Positions 51,801 through 63,841 are shown, counted from the stretch's first letter. The stretch is 64,000 nucleotides of DNA from Penelope pileata (GCA_013396635.1 WBMW01001518.1:1-64000), one strand, 5' to 3'. Program-made: numbers and translations. The notes: a model not told the origin generated them from the sequence alone.

Positions 51801-52699
51801 AAGTTGCACCCCTTACCAACCACCCAACCACCTGGTCCACCTGTGAATCAGCTCGTGCACCAGTGAACTTTTCATCCACATATATTAAGATTAATCTAAA
51901 TCAAGGATAGAAGCAGCAACAGGAACATCAGAATGATTCAAAATCATGAGTTTAATTTTCTATTTTATAACTGATGATTGCCGCTCATAGTCCAAGAGAG
52001 ATTGTACTTTCACCACTACACATACAGTCCCACTGCCTTTAGTTTAAGTGCCTTGCAAGCCTTGCTGTTTTCAGTTGGTCTTCCTTTTTGAAACTAACAA
52101 CAACGTTAATCTCAGAGGAATGTTTCACAGAGCGAAATACTTCTCAGCATGAACAAGGTTCTGTGTTAAAGGAAATCTGGTCCTACAAGGGAGATAAACC
52201 TGGATCTTTCTGTGATTAACAATCTGCCTCCCAGCTGCTGTTCTGATTCCTTTTAATACACTCCAAATCTAAATAAAGGCACAAAAATACCTGGACCCTA
52301 GACCAGCTCACTGCTTTCAAAGTTGTTTTTCCAAACACAAAAACAGGCACAAATCTTAAACAGAGATATTCCAACTACTATTTGCCTCAAACCTTGTAGA
52401 CAATTGGAGAAAAAAAAAAAAGAAAAAGCGGCTCAAGTAAATGAAACATAAAATAGTACTCCATTTCAAGTTCCCAATCCCATATTCTCTTCCATTTGTA
52501 AGATATGTTCGCAGAAAACTTTACAGATATTTTTAGGTAAAAGATTCTAGAAGTGTTTCTTGGAAACCATTGCAGGGTTAAACTGAAGTATGGAGGATAA
52601 GCTAGATGCAGACAGAAATGTAGCTATTACTGGAGGCTAAGAAGTAGGAAGCAGAGAAAAACATTTTCTGAGGCCTCACAACAGGAGAGGAAGGGACTC
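48896..52699. other. Intronic stretch without recognisable genes
   Basis: No repeat family or exon recognised. A G/T-rich run lies near 50310-50360. Confidence 0.5.
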
Positions 52700-53160
52700 A
52701 CAAGCAGCGCTGTTGTTCAACATATACATAAATGACCTGGAAAAGGAGATGAAATGAGGTGAAAAAAATTGCATATGCTACTAAATTATTCAAGCTAAAA
52801 AAAAAAAAAAAAAAAAGATTACCAAGAGTTCTAGATAGATAGCATGACAGTTTTGGGTGGATAATGTAGAGTGTATTGAAGTATTAGTGACACAAAGAAG
52901 GAGAAAAGAATGGTAACTTTCTGTTTCTTAGAACATGAGAATTGAGGAGCCTCAGGTGAAGTGATTGGAAAGCAAGTTTTCAATAAACAGATAGCTTTAC
53001 ATTCTCTTATGCCATGCAATTTAGTTTTTAAACTCTTTGTTACAGGAGCTATGGAGAATAAAAATATAAATGGTTTAAAAAACACTTAGCCATGCTTCTA
53101 GACACTAAGAAAAGTCTATCAAGAGTTATTAAACATCAAACTAAAGGCAGAAAAATACCT
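52700..53160 (+). mobile_element. Ancient CR1-like LINE fragments
   Basis: Two pieces match old amniote CR1/L3-type elements in sense orientation. One is 52707-52795 (TGTTGTTCAACATATACATA, AATGACCTGGAAAAGGAGAT and CTACTAAATTATTCAAG), the RT region. The other is about 53045-53150 (AAAAATATAAATGGTTTAAA and TATCAAGAGTTATTAAACAT), near the 3' end. An A20 run at 52797-52816 and an unmatched stretch lie between them. Highly diverged and non-coding. Confidence 0.55.
52797..52816. repeat. A20 homopolymer
   Basis: Twenty consecutive A directly after the first ancient CR1 piece. Confidence 0.85.
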
Positions 53161-53540
53161 AGGTATGGTGAATATGGTAGTGGGGCACCAGAAGACACTT
53201 TCCCCAAAATCTAGAAGAGTCTAAAACAATGAAGAAACCTAATTTTAGGAAGAGGAAGAGAACTTATTTGTGGGTTTTTTAATAGGTTATTCTTGTTCTT
53301 CTGTGATCTTTTGCCAGTTCCAGCTCCAAACTCAGCTGCCAATACTGATAAAGCCTCTGTGTTGTACATTTCCTTTCCTCACAGTTTCCACTGTTCTTCT
53401 AAACAGGGAGATGTTGGCCAGCTGTTGGGACCAGGCGTTGTCCCCTTAAGGCCTATGTTGGGATGAATTTCTTGGCAACTTGGCAACTGAAATTGTTCTA
53501 CCAAATGTTATTAGGTGGTGAGAGGTGAATCTTGTTACCA

Positions 53541-54170
53541 TTAGCCTCTATGTGATTGTCTTCCAACTGACAGCCAAATCAGAGCAGCCACAGGAAAGAG
53601 ACATCTTACCCCTCCCTTTTGTATGCAGATGACCATCAGCTCTGTGTCTGTATTGTTCCCTGCATAAACTGCTTCTTCTGAATATAGAATTTGCCATGCT
53701 GAATGGAGCTGCCCAAGCTCAATGTTTTGGAAGTACAATTCTTTAATATTCTTGTGTTTACAGGGCAAAAGCTTATCTTTAATACCCAAAATACTAAAAA
53801 CACCTAGTAAATATTCCAGCCCCAACTTCAAGTATTTTGTGTCAGATGTGCCAACATGTATGAAAATAACTTGTCCTTCATTATGATCGACAAAGCAAGC
53901 ACTGTACAAGTCTGCATTCACAGCAGCTTCCTTGACGTATTTTAGCCAGATGAGAGGCCTCAGTTGTGTGATGACGTATTGTATGCCCCCATTTCAAAAT
54001 AAAAAGTTATTCCCTTCTGAAGGGAGTGTTGCACACTTTCTGTTAAGTGGTCTAGCAAACAATTTAGGAAAAAGTCACTGTCATAGTCTTTCAAATCTAA
54101 AGAAACTTCTTTGCTCAGAGTTGCTTCTTCCAGTTCTAATAAGACAGCAACCATCAGATAAAGAAGCATG
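53541..54170 (-). pseudogene. Decayed minus-strand ORF, possibly CR1 ORF1/ORF2 relic
   Basis: Two minus-strand frames, 54217-53960 and 53960-53541, adjoin and differ by a frameshift near 53960. The second carries VIFIHVGTSDTKYL, which resembles the HVGTNDT block of the SGNH-type esterase domain found in CR1 ORF1 proteins. Farther on, an AGNNTDTEL stretch weakly resembles the start of the CR1 endonuclease (N-x-x-x-E-L region). Protein-like composition on both sides of the frameshift supports an old coding relic. It could also be a chance frame. No host gene is recognised. The outer end is cut by the mariner end at 54177. Confidence 0.35.
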
Positions 54171-54176
54171 CTAGTA

Positions 54177-54362
54177 TGTGGGTTGCTCTGAAAGCAATGC
54201 CTCCTATTTATTTCCATGGAAACTACAACAAAGAGTGCAATAACACTACTTGACAGAGCAAATTCTCAGCATCAAAACACTGTTTTTCGACACAGTCACC
54301 ACCATTAGCTCTGTATTTTCATGAACAAGAGCCTGCATGCCACATCATAAAAATCTGCATAA
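54177..54362. mobile_element. Mariner-type transposon end (Galluhop-like), deleted copy
   Basis: It starts next to TA (54175-54176) with GGTTGCTCTGAAAGCAATGC and CTCCTATTTATTTCCATGGA, closely matching the left end of the element at 21871. Similarity continues through GACAGAGCAAATTCTCA and CACTGTTTTTCGACACAGTC to about 54362, with small deletions, and then stops against a CR1. The transposase body is absent. Confidence 0.85.
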
Positions 54363-54365
54363 CAT

Positions 54366-54745
54366 AACAGCTGGGACTGTTCAGCCTGGAGAAGACTGAG
54401 AGGGGATCTGATCAATGCTTATAAATATCTGCAGGGCGAGTGTCAAGTGGATGGGGCCAGGCTTATTTCAGTGATGCCCAGTGGTAGGACAAGGAGCAAT
54501 GGGCACTAACTGGAACACAGGAAGTTCCATCTGAACATGAGAAAGAGCTTCTTTACTGTGAGGATGACAGAGCACTGGAACAGGCTGCCCAGAGAGGCTG
54601 TGGAGTCTCCTTCTCTGGAGATATTCAAGGCCTGCCTGGATGATTTCCTGTGCAACCTGCTGTATGGAACCTGCTTTAGCAGGGGATTGGACTAGATAAT
54701 CTCCAGAGGTCCCTTCCAACCCCTGCAATTCTGTGATTCTGTGAA
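54366..54745 (+). mobile_element. CR1 LINE 3' fragment
   Basis: Sense CR1 landmarks are complete to the 3' end: CTGTTCAGCCTGGAGAAGAC, GGGGCCAGGCTTATTTCAGT, AGCACTGGAACAGGCTGCCC, GGTCCCTTCCAACCCCTGC, then ATTCTGTGATTCTGTGA. It abuts the mariner end, suggesting that one inserted into or next to the other, with loss of sequence. Confidence 0.93.
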
Positions 54746-57700
54746 AATATCTCTACCAAAAAAATTTAAAAGAAACACCATAGATGCAAGCTTCCATTTC
54801 TGAATGTTCCAATAGGAAGTTGCAGTCAAATCAGTTCCAGCATTTGTTCAGACTTTGTTTCTCAGGCTTTGGTCTAAAGAACAGAGAATGGCTCTGTCAG
54901 CCTACCATGGGAGGACATTAACTTGGATCTCTATTCAGGGAGGCAGATGAATCTGTGTTTCCTACATCTTCACAGAATAATAACCCTGCAGCAACTGCCA
55001 AGCAGAAGCTTCCCTCCAGAAAGCTTTTGATAAAATGATTGTTTATCTTAAATTCTAAGGAAGAAAGTGTGGGTAACTCTCAGTCCTTCAGGGACTATTA
55101 AGTGAAGGGAGGTGTTTTTCTTATACCAGAGAAAAGTGCCTAGTTTCAGATGGACAGGGCTGTAAATGCATGTCTTCTTTGCAGGTTCTCTTGTTGTCTG
55201 ACTTCAGTGATTCTCCACTCATTTTTACTTGATACTTCTGTCATTCTGTGACAGGACCCCTAGTTGGATCCTATGAAGTCCTCCTGGAATGTGGTTCCTA
55301 TTACATTGACAAAAATTTCTTTGTGAACTCAGGGCCTGTTTTTCCTCTGAACTGAAAGACTTTGATGCATTGAGGATAAGTATTTTCTCTTATCTGGTAG
55401 CTCTAGATGGACCAAAACAAAATGTAGCTGTTACAGACCTATGCTACAGAATTATTACAAAATCCAGGAGCCTTTTTAAACTCATCAGATAATTGTTATT
55501 TGAAAGTCTTCCATGCTAAGGTACTTGTGAAGCCATAGTGTCAGAAAGATTAACATAAAAAACTTTATTACTCTATGTACGGCTGAAATGTTAGTTTTTT
55601 GTATTTGTGTACATACTAAACAGAAAAACAATAGTAATAATAATATTTTTAAAAGAAAAGCAAAAAAGAGGCTCTTGGAGATCTATCTTTTCCTAAAAGT
55701 GACACATTTAGATACTGATACAGATTAAGAGATTTATTAGCATTCAGTAGAGAAACCAAAGCATTTCCAAAATACTCCTATCTTTGTTCTAGGATACACT
55801 TCAAATCCAAAGGATAGCCTATAGAAGAAAAGCTGAAAATGCCAGGTAGAGAGCTGAACATGCAGAGCCTTGTTAAAGGGCAAATATAAACATGTTTGCT
55901 ATAATATGGAAGACAACAATACAGCATATACTTCATTGTGGTGATAAGCTTTATCAAAAGTATCGGTCTCACTGTTGGCACTCGCTGAATTCAGTTCATT
56001 TTTGGTAATCTGTAACAAAAGTGTGATTCGACACTAAAATTGGTCACTGAGTTTGGTGTTATAGGAAGAAATTCAGTCAAATAGTACACAACATTTCTGT
56101 TGTAAATGAACTGTATAACCAACAAGATCTATGCTCTGTTGATGTTGCAATGACATCCCTTAGACTCCCTGTGTTAGAAGTTCCTGCTGACTTGCTGCAG
56201 GTGGCTAGAGACAGGCTGCTTCCCATTTTCTTATCAAGAAGCTTTTTTATTGTGTGTATAATTATCCAGTTTATCATATGATTTTTGTAACCTCTTTGAC
56301 GCCTCGAGTTGTTGATTTTGATGGTCTGCTGCTCTTAAGATGCTGCATGCTCCGTGTTTAATCACTGTGGTAAGCAGTTTCATCATTCAGCTTAATTGCT
56401 CTCTTAGCTTTAAAAAAGTTGATTACAGTGATTACCAGTGCCACTGGTATGCAGTGACAGAGCACTTGTTTTTAGACTTTAAGCTGCAAGCAACTTTCCC
56501 TCAGACACCTGGGTTTGTCTTTAACCTTTTCCTGCAAGAATATGCCATGCTCAAATGTATCTGGAGCCCCACTCTACATTTGTGGATCCTAGGCTGCAAA
56601 ACTTCCAAAATCTTCCTGTGAATTGTTAATCTTTTTTACAATTAATTCTCATTGTTCCAGTATGTTTGATCACCTGTGATACTCTGCCATTGACAAAGCA
56701 TGTGTACTGCTGCTGTCTTGAATTTCCAGTGCAAGGAGAGCTGAGGAAGTGCAACTTCTTGGAGAGATGAGGGAACACAGCAGACCCCATGTGCTTTGGG
56801 GTCTAGTGACGTGATGCCAAGAGACAAATCAGCTCAAACATTGCAGGAGTAGAAATTGTGAGATGCAACCAAGATGATGCTTTCAGAACATCCTTGAGAG
56901 TATGACGACTTGCTAAAAGATCTTATAACTACAATGGGAAGGTGAAATTCACTCATTTACTATTAATTATTCACTAAGCTCTCGTCTGCACTTAATAGGA
57001 AATTGAGCTAAACCTAGTGACCTCTGGAACAATTTCATTAATGCCTAACTGCTTTGCAAAATGTTTTCAAACCTGATTTACTGAAGTAATATTCTCTGCT
57101 CTTGTTTAAAGAGTGTCTCTGAGGTCTGTTTTTAATAAGGGGTTACAGAGCTCTTGGAGATAAAACCAGAACATGCAGTATGTGGAAAACTTTCAAAGGG
57201 AATATTTAGAGTAACAGTGTCATATAGTTGTGTTTATAGGATGCTGTCAGTCAACTGCAGTGGTTTTCACTTGACTTTCGTTTATGATATTTCTTCAGAA
57301 AAATGTAAACCTGTCACTAATAAGTAGGGTTGGTCCACAGAGTTGGAAGCTCCTCTTCAAAGGGTATATGCAGTCATAGTGGGTGCATTCCCATGAATTA
57401 CTTCCCAGATGTTGTGTACCAGATTTTGAAATACGTGAATTTTCACGTTTTGAAATAAATGTGCCTCACAAATTCAAGCACACAAGATAACAAATTAATC
57501 TGGTACTTAACAAAATAATTACAAGTGTAAAGATACATTTTGTCATTTCTATTACTGCACTGTAAAGTTAAATTGACAACAAGTAAATTAAGACTGTTTA
57601 CAAGAAACAGCAAAATCTTAGACCTAATTGAGGCCTGCCTGCTCTGTATTATTCCAGTTTTGTGTTGCTGTAAGGTAATAAAATTAGCAGGGGTAAATTG

Positions 57701-59028
57701 GCTTTAAAGTCAAAGTACCACAATAGATGTATGAATGTGGCTCCAAACAGATTGCCAGGAGTAAAATTTCTATACTGGTACGTATTTTTTCTGAAGGTGT
57801 GCAGGATAAGTCTGCTTAACAATGACACTAAAGCTCAGCTAGAGACCTTGCGGACAGAGTAATATCAACATGTTTATAAGACATTAAATATTTAATGAAT
57901 GAGACCACAGTACCCCTGGATACTGAAGACTACAAGGTAAATAGTTGCCGAGTTATTATTAGAGTTTTTGTTTATGTAGCTGATGTTTTGCCACAATATT
58001 TTCCAGTTACCATGGCAACATTGCCCAACTGTGAGAGCAGTATCAGGTATTGTTACTCCAGAAAACACAAAATCTGGTCAGCTGGTGGCATGGTGGCTGG
58101 CACACTGGGGCACTCCATTGAATGGCACAGCCTGAACATTCCTCCAGGAATTAGCCACCATAGTGGCACAAACTAGCAGTCCTTGCCTTCACTGCAATTA
58201 CATCACATCTCTTATGAAGCTGGAATTATCCCAAAGATGTTTTCTTCACGATAAAACAGTTTCACTACAATAGATAGAGAGGAAAAAATACTTTCTTAAA
58301 GAGTCATAACTTTCCTAAACTTTTCCTCATTGCAAATTCTTGCAGTTTTTATACTCAGTGAATATCTGGCCTGGAATAAAAATAATATAACAAAAAAAAG
58401 CAGTCATCTGGGTACTTATGAAAGAGAGAGAGATTTACTTAACTTCAGTAATGAAGTGATAGCCATGCCCAAGATCTGCTGGCAGAAAATTACTGATGGT
58501 CTCCATTCAAACAAATATTCTCCATTGACTTATGAATGGTCTTGGTGTTTAGGAACTTTTTGTTCTTCTTGTGAAAACCTGTATCAGCTTGATTACACTC
58601 AAATGGACATCTGAAAATATAATTTTTCTCTCACCATTGCTATGAGTGAGCTTACCTCAAAGTCAGAACAAAAAACTGACATCTTTTAAGTGGCTACTCC
58701 CACAGGCAGCAGCTCCAGATGTCTGTGTACCAGGATTGCCACATTTTCATATCTGAGGTGCCTCTGATGGCTTGGAGACTTCCAGAGGACATTCGTTTTT
58801 TTTTTTTAAGGCACTTTACATCACTCAAGCACAGAAATTTAAATGTGCAGAAAATTTCAGAAGGTCATCTAGTACATTTTGCATTGAAAGAGGGTCAAGG
58901 GCACATACAGTAACCCTTATATAAGTACATATGATCAGCTATTAAAAAAAAAAAGCCATAAACAAGCAACAAAAATAAAAAAAATCGGCAGTATAAGCAG
59001 ATTTTACTAAAGCTTTGGTCTTTTTCTC

Positions 59029-59050
59029 CAAAACTAAGCACTTAGTTTTG
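59029..59050. repeat. Perfect 10-bp inverted repeat, 2-nt spacer
   Basis: CAAAACTAAG, then CA, then CTTAGTTTTG. The arms are exact reverse complements. Confidence 0.85.
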
Positions 59051-59931
59051 TTCTGATTCTTCCATCCTGTCTTCACGCTTCCTGAATCTGTTTTCACTCT
59101 TCTTTTCTGAAGAGCTCTCTGTGGCTTGTCTGCATTTCTTGTAAAGGGTGGCACATTGTATAAGGGTACATAAGCCTTGAATGGTGTTCATGTCTTTTTC
59201 CACAAGGGTGTTAAAAAGCCTCTGCAGAACTACACAGTTAATAAGCTTATATTTAACAAGCTGCATCTTGTTGATTTTGGACTCTACTGACCCTACCTCC
59301 AATTTATTCTGATCATTTGAACTCTGATCCAGCCCTACAGTGTGTTTGCAGTTCTTTTGGAAGCTGATATTGTTTGCAGAATTTGAGAGTGTTTTTTATT
59401 CCATCATTTGAGTAATTACTGAAACTTTAAATGGAATCAGATGTATAGTAAATCCTTATCTTAGCATCACATTTCAGTGGAACGTGTTGGGACAACTAGT
59501 CACATACTTTGCAGGCAAATTAAGGCATTTCGGGGTCCCAAGGACATAAATGTTTATATTCTTTCTCCCTGAAAGTCCTGCTAAAAGTACGTTCAAGGTG
59601 GGCCACTAGAATAGGGCTGCACACACACTGCATGTAGGGATTGCAGAAGGAGCCAGCCTCTCCTGCCCAGGTTTCCAAGGTGGCCGTGTTTCACAGTGGC
59701 CAGAAACACCCAGGATGACACAGAGCTCCTCAGTGTCCCCTAAAACGTTTGCTATCTCCAAGTAGCTGCTAAGGCAAAAAGGAAACTCAGAATTTGCAAT
59801 TAATGTTCGCATCCAGAGTCCAAGTGAAGAACAACTTCAGTGAAGAATGGGTTGGGAGGAACTGGAGAGCAGGAGTACGCTCTCTCTTCTCCTTTTTCTT
59901 GGTCAATGCATAGTGCATATAATACTAAGCC

Positions 59932-59955
59932 TCAACCATTGCAAACAATGGTTGA
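59932..59955. repeat. Perfect 10-bp inverted repeat, 4-nt loop
   Basis: TCAACCATTG, then CAAA, then CAATGGTTGA. The arms are exact reverse complements and could form a small stem-loop in RNA. Confidence 0.85.
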
Positions 59956-61659
59956 ATATCTTGCTCATGGATGGATCTCATAGGAAGGAAGAAATTGTAT
60001 AAATGACCTTTGATTATGCAGCAAAATTGATCAGAATTAGATGTCAGATAACACGTGATGTTTGTGTGTTCACGGCCTAAGTCTTGAAATAGGCCTTTGC
60101 AAAGGTTGCCTTCACCAAAACCTGCTTTTTGTCCTGCTCAGCACTGCAGTAGCTCCTGGACCTGTGTCTGTACTCAGGGGGAGGTCCTGCTGCATTTCAT
60201 GGCTATCAGCAGCAAACTGCGTTGTCAGACCAGGCTGATGCAGAAAAATTGGAGTAGGACATTATAGCAGGTTATGAAAAAATCTACTCTTTTTTTCTGA
60301 ATTGCCTGATGTATGAAGGATCAGCTTATAAAAGAAGTCACTAAATTACATTTAGTCAAGTCATCCTCTTTTCACAGAATGGAAGCAAAGAACAGCAAAA
60401 TCCCAGAGTGAAAAGCTCAGAAGTACTTTGGCAGGCTACTGTTGAATCCATTGGATTGAGATTCTTGATCCTGCATAATTTGGCACTCACATCACTGAAC
60501 CATGGGACTTTTCTTTTTAGCAAGCAGACTTTTATTTGTCATAAATAAAAAAAATACAGAACAAATACCAATGCTTTATGAAATACCTACACACACCCAC
60601 AAAGATGGGATGCTGAGGCTAGTATGTAATAAGGATTTACATAATAAATAATGCATAAGTGGTTAGTCTATCAGCAGTTATGTGTTAAATAGAGATTTAT
60701 AAAGGCAGTAGGAGGCTTTTTAAAAGCTAAGTTTTGAAAGAAGTGGAGAGAAAAACAAAATTGACCTGAAAAAAGGTTACATGTTTTCAAAGATACAATC
60801 CCCAGGAGTACAGGAAAAGTTCTATTATTCTTGTAAAATAAGACTAATTTTAAGTGTAAAATTGACCAAGACTTAAGGAATTTGTGATTCCTTAGTACAG
60901 ATACAATACTAGCAAGAATTGCCATGTAATCCTCTAACCATTTCCAAAAGTTTTTTTTCAGGAAAGCGTTGCTACTTCCAGCTTACACTCCTTATAATCA
61001 AAGTAATCAATTCACTTTTATAAACTGAGTATTTCTTTCTTTTGTAACCCTGTAACAGTGTTTTTGTCAGAATTATTCCTTGAGAATCTTTTCTTCACAA
61101 GCTTCATGACAGAAGTAAGTGCATACTAAAATAAATAAATGGTGATTGCACCCTGTTTGATAGGGAGTTACTACAGGGCTCTTCTTTGGTAACTGTGTTG
61201 TGCGATAGGATGAACGGCCATTTGAAGTTGGTGATTGACTTCCTAAATGTGGAAGAAGATTCAGATCAGAATATTCTGTGCAGAATCTTAAATCTCACAG
61301 ATTTACTCTTTATGACATATAGATGACGTATACAGGATTGACCATAAAATATGAGGTACACAGTCTTTGGACTATCTGAATAGTTTGAGCTCTGGAATTA
61401 CAGCTTTGTTTTTCCTTTTTTCAGTGCTGTGCTGTAGTTAACTCATGTGAACATAAGAAAGGAGGTACACAGTCTGTCTATGGTTCTAGCTCTGCAGCCC
61501 ATTTCTAGCTGTAGCCAAGTGGAAACGCTCAGAAAAGAGTACAAAAGAAGGAAAATTTATAATATTTCCTCCTCTGTGAATTCTCCTTTCCTCTGTAAGT
61601 CTTCTGCAGGACACTTTGAGCTAAAGATGGTATCTTTGTGTTTAGTGGCTTCAATGTAT

Positions 61660-61860
61660 CTTTCTTCCATAATTTTTCCTGTTGCTTTTTAAACTTTATG
61701 TAACATTTTAGCATCTGCAACATCCCATGCCAATGCATTCCATCATTTTACCATGTTTTGGGGAACAAATATCACCTTCAGTTTGTTTTGGAACTTTTGA
61801 TTGCTAGCGTAACTTAAAACCTCCTTACGTATGTGTCTAAGTTCTCTATGTGGGATGGCA
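61660..61860 (-). mobile_element. Ancient CR1/L3-like LINE fragment
   Basis: The + strand reads TTTTAGCATCTGCAACATCC, CATGCCAATGCATTCCATCA and TTCAGTTTGTTTTGGAACTT, then a TTGCTAGC block. This follows the antisense 3' part of old amniote CR1/L3 elements (cf. 'GGCATCCACAACATCC...GGCAATGAGTTCCA'). It is much more diverged than the bird CR1 copies elsewhere in the window. Confidence 0.6.
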
Positions 61861-62510
61861 GTAAGATAAACAATCAGCAGTCACTACATTTGCTTTTAGA
61901 AAATACTTTGAAACCTTGCTGAATCTTATTGATAACTGAGTGCTTGAAGATGCTGTTGAAAAAGGGCATCTTGATTCCATCAACATGTATAAAGGACCCT
62001 TTGCCTACCACTTAAGGAAAAATGAGTCATGATGCAAAAGCAACATAGCTGTGGTTCTTCGTGAAGCAGAGCTGCAGGAGGGTTAAGGCAGCACAGACAG
62101 TTAACTATTGAAGATACCAGGATTCAGAATTACAAGGATTTAGACAAATATCTTCCTGTGAATATTGCTGAGATTTTTGTTTCTCAGTGGCTTTCCCCCT
62201 TATTGCAGTTTAAGTGAATACATTACGTATTTAAGCTAATAAATCCAACATCCTTATCCTTCCCAGTTTCAGGTATGGTAACATCCAGGAGAACGGTGAT
62301 GTGGGCAGATATGGGGAGGAATGTCTTCAATTCCCTCACTGTGATTCTTCATTAGATATCTCTGAGTATCTTTGGAGATTGGAGTTACAAGCTGGCAAGA
62401 AATCTCACCTTGGCAAGAAGCCTTAAGAGATTTCATAAAGAACCTTGTTACTCCTCCCGTGTCCCCATTCCTGTGGTCTCAGTTATCCCTGGCTCTGTGG
62501 GCTTCAGGCC
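61861..62510. other. Intronic stretch without recognisable genes
   Basis: Nothing recognised. Confidence 0.5.
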
Positions 62511-62717
62511 TGTCCTGATTTTGGCTGGAATAGAGTTAATTTTCTTCATAGTGGATGGTACGGTGCCATATGTTGAATTTAGGAGAAAAATAATGTTGAT
62601 AACACAACCATGAGCTCTACCATTTTTCCAGTTTTCTCCCCTATCCCACAGTGAGGGAATGAGAGAATGGCTGTGTGGTGCTGAGCTGCCTTCTGAGTTA
62701 AACCATAAAACCCAACA
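62511..62717 (+). mobile_element. Internally deleted ERV LTR, same family as 41844
   Basis: The start TGTCCTGATTTTGGCTGGAA, the block AGTTAATTTTCTTCATAGTG and the end GTGTGGTGCTGAGCTGCC...GAGTTAAACC align with the two ends of the 545-bp solo LTR at 41844. The middle ~330 bp are missing, with the junction near 62610. The exact 3' base is uncertain and no target duplication was found. Confidence 0.8.
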
Positions 62718-62916
62718 GCACTTTTTACAGGACCTGCTTGCAGTTTAATTCCAGTTCAGTGCCTTGCACTGGTGGATGTAGATTTACAGTTCCCCTGATA
62801 GAGAATTGTTTGGTCTTCCCCGTAGCTTAAGTGATACTTGATCCTATACAGAATACTTTTGAATGTGGGGAGCACACTGATTACACCTATTCTGAAACTG
62901 CTGTTACGGTGCAAGG

Positions 62917-63102
62917 TCGTAGAATCATAGAATGACTTGGATTGGAAGGGACCTCAAGGATCACCAAGTTCCAACCCCCCTGCCACAGGAAGGGTTGCCA
63001 ACCTCTAGATCAAGTGCTAGATCACGTTGCCCAGGGCCCCATCCAACCTGTCCTTGAGTACCTCCATGAATGGGGCATCCACTGCCTCTCTGGGCAGGGA
63101 TC
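62917..63102 (-). mobile_element. CR1 LINE 3' fragment
   Basis: The antisense tail CGTAGAATCATAGAATGACT is followed by GGATTGGAAGGGACCTCAAG, CAAGTTCCAACCCCCCTGCC and GTTGCCCAGGGCCCCATCCA. It ends at CTCTCTGGGCAGGG, directly against a CR1 in the opposite orientation. Confidence 0.93.
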
Positions 63103-63680
63103 AAGAACCTTTAGGCTGGTACAGACTGATTAAGTTGCAGCTCTGCAGAGAAAGGCCTGAGAATCTTTGTGGACAGTAAGTTGAACATGAGTTCTTGTTG
63201 TACTCTTATATTGACTGCACACTGGTCTATATTATGAAAAGTAGAGCCAACAGATTTTTAGAAGGAAATTACTCTCTCCTTTTTCTCACTGGTGAGGCCA
63301 GTTTTAAGCAGCTCAGTATAACGCAAACTGAAAGAGTCCAGCTGAGGGCCATTCACGTGGTTGGGGAGAGTCTGAGGGAGCTGTCCTCATTCAGCCTGGA
63401 AAAGGGAAAGCGAAGGGGAAACACAGCAGTAGGGCCCAAAGCAAAACTTGCAGGTTGCAGCAAAGGAAATCCTGGCTAGGTATAAGTTAAAAAAGAGTAG
63501 TTAAGTACAGAAATATGTGCCCAGAGAGGCTGTGGAATCACCATCCTTGGAGATTTTCAAAACTCAGCTGGATGTAACCTGATCTAGCTTTGAAGTTGTC
63601 CCAGCTTTGAACAGGGGCTTGAACTAAAAGACTTCCAGAGGTCCCTTCTAGTATTATTTTTTCTATGTTTCTGTGAATAT
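63103..63680 (+). mobile_element. CR1 LINE, older, sense orientation
   Basis: Landmarks in order: AGCTCTGCAGAGAAAGGCCT, AGTAAGTTGAACATGAG, GGCCATTCACGTGGTTGGGG, CATTCAGCCTGGAAAAGG, GTGCCCAGAGAGGCTGTGGA, CATCCTTGGAGATTTTCAAA, AGACTTCCAGAGGTCCCTTC, with a decayed tail TTTCTATGTTTCTGTGA. It covers the end of the RT ORF and the 3' UTR. The open frame at 63195-63479 is chance over decayed CR1. Confidence 0.85.
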
Positions 63681-63841
63681 AACTTCTTTGAAGTCACAAT
63701 TTCTTCTCGTCATTGCATGGCCTGTGGTCAAGTTGCTCAATTAATATTTAAACAAATTAAATAAAAGAGGAATAGTCTTTGTTCTTAACACTCAAGCATC
63801 CCACTGCAGTCAATGTGAGCTGAGGGAAAATCTCAGGATAC

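Larger units (their letters stand above)
54746..61659. other. Intronic stretch without recognisable genes
   Basis: No exon or interspersed repeat is recognised. Two perfect short inverted repeats occur, at 59029-59050 and 59932-59955. Short A/T runs lie near 58797-58808 and 58942-58953. Confidence 0.5.

Noticed and set aside
58040..58170. GGTGGCATGGTGGCTGGCAC-type segment resembling a repeat
   Set aside because: It does not follow CR1, LTR or mariner landmarks.
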